Virus record (IMG/VR): IMGVR_UViG_3300017719_000070
Span: 1-34,153 of that record
Strand: one strand, 5' to 3'
Source of the DNA: a virus
DNA: 34,153 nucleotides
The notes under the pieces were generated by a model. The model was given only the letters and a program-made list of their open reading frames with translations. It did no database searches and was not told the origin of the DNA. Position numbers and translations under genes: made by a program. Below, piece after piece: positions 33,868-34,153 of the stretch. The first letter of the stretch is position 1. Each line of letters starts with the position of its first letter.

Positions 33868-33877
33868 ACTAGTCAAT

Positions 33878-34153
33878 TTAGTCTTCCGCTAAACTCTTGA
33901 AGAAATCAAGAGAGTCATCCGTTGACTCTGACGTAGTTGGAGATGGGGCTTCAGCCTGAGCGACAGCAGGTGCTGATCTCTCTTTAAAGTTTGGCTGAAA
34001 CTCCATCCCCGCATTGCTGTCCTCAGCGGTCGGGCTGGGTGCGTGTGAACCGCCATCAAGTTGAAGAACTTTGTGCAGTTTCGCTTTAAGTTCAGCATAA
34101 GACTTGAAGTTTTTAGGATCAACAATTTCGGCTAGGGAGTGCTGTTTGTTCCA
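33878..34153 (-). CDS. gp32: Single-stranded DNA-binding protein gp32, C-terminal part
   Basis: Only the last 91 codons lie in the window; the gene is open at the right edge. The sequence contains HSLAEIVDPKNFKSYAELKA followed by KLHKVLQLDGG, the end of the ssDNA-binding core as I know it in T4-like phages. A Pro/Ala/Ser-rich linker follows, then an acidic tail ending DDSLDFFKSLAED. In gp32 the acidic tail recruits replication and repair partners (helicase loader, polymerase, UvsY-type factors) and moderates cooperative binding. Stop TAA is at 33878-33880. A strong terminator follows, so the gene is probably transcribed as its own unit or the end of one. High confidence from the tail and the preceding motif. 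Confidence 0.92.
   Translation of the reverse strand, partial: WNKQHSLAEIVDPKNFKSYAELKAKLHKVLQLDGGSHAPSPTAEDSNAGMEFQPNFKERSAPAVAQAEAPSPTTSESTDDSLDFFKSLAED

Noticed and set aside
33889-34125. Minus-strand ORF of 78 codons at the right end
   Set aside because: It is the wrong frame of the gp32 gene, which is open through the window edge in the neighbouring frame and ends in a typical acidic tail.
1-34153. tRNA genes, CRISPR arrays, insertion sequences, homing endonucleases
   Set aside because: Gene packing leaves almost no non-coding space; no cloverleaf, direct-repeat array, transposase or HNH/GIY-YIG motif was seen.

Overview
The window is a stretch of a T4-like contractile-tailed phage (myovirus). 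It is A+T-rich, has no host genes, and is packed with baseplate, tail and head-completion genes. The closest style I recognise is the marine T4-like group (cyanophage and pelagiphage relatives). Core wedge and hub genes are recognisable (25, 6, a 7-like gene, 8, 53, 48, 5, a 27-like gene, 4, 26, 32). The T4 genes 9 to 12 are replaced by a giant DUF4815-type protein, a small coiled-coil protein and long fibres. No photosynthesis or other auxiliary metabolic genes, tRNAs, insertion sequences or CRISPR arrays were seen. The host cannot be named from this window.

Left block (1-28204, all minus strand, read right to left): gp48-like tail-tube cap, gp53, gp27-like hub, a 28-residue membrane micro-protein, gp5-like hub spike, a 636-residue protein with a degenerate peptidase-M15-like domain, gp25, gp6, a gp7-like wedge protein, a YHYH-like protein, gp8, the 1845-residue DUF4815-type protein, a 63-residue coiled coil, a collar-domain fibre, a beta-helix tail fibre with a dockerin-like end, and a large virion protein that runs off the window. 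Genes are separated by a few bases or overlap as ATGA. T4-type late promoters (TATAAATA) recur in front of sub-groups.

Hinge (28205-28271): two perfect TATAAATA late promoters face each other about 20 bp apart and serve the two strands.

Right block (28272-33568, plus strand): gp4/50-like head-completion protein, a staphylococcal-nuclease-like protein, a conserved 198-residue protein, a tube-fold protein (gp54/gp19-like), gp26, a small ORF that can be fused to gp26 by a -1 frameshift, an EF-hand two-TM protein, a 38-residue TM protein and a probable tape measure. It ends against a 65-residue minus-strand gene. Beyond that lie a strong terminator and the C-terminus of gp32 (ssDNA-binding protein), also on the minus strand.

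Most notable: a T_TTT_TTT slippery run at the end of gene 26, followed 5 nt later by an 8-bp stem, placed so that a -1 shift enters the next small ORF. This copies the tail-assembly-chaperone logic of lambda G/GT, upstream of the likely tape measure. Other points are three tiny membrane proteins inside the tail operons, a peptidase-like protein that has lost metal ligands beside a gp5 without lysozyme, and a consensus sigma-70 promoter pointing antisense into gene 5.
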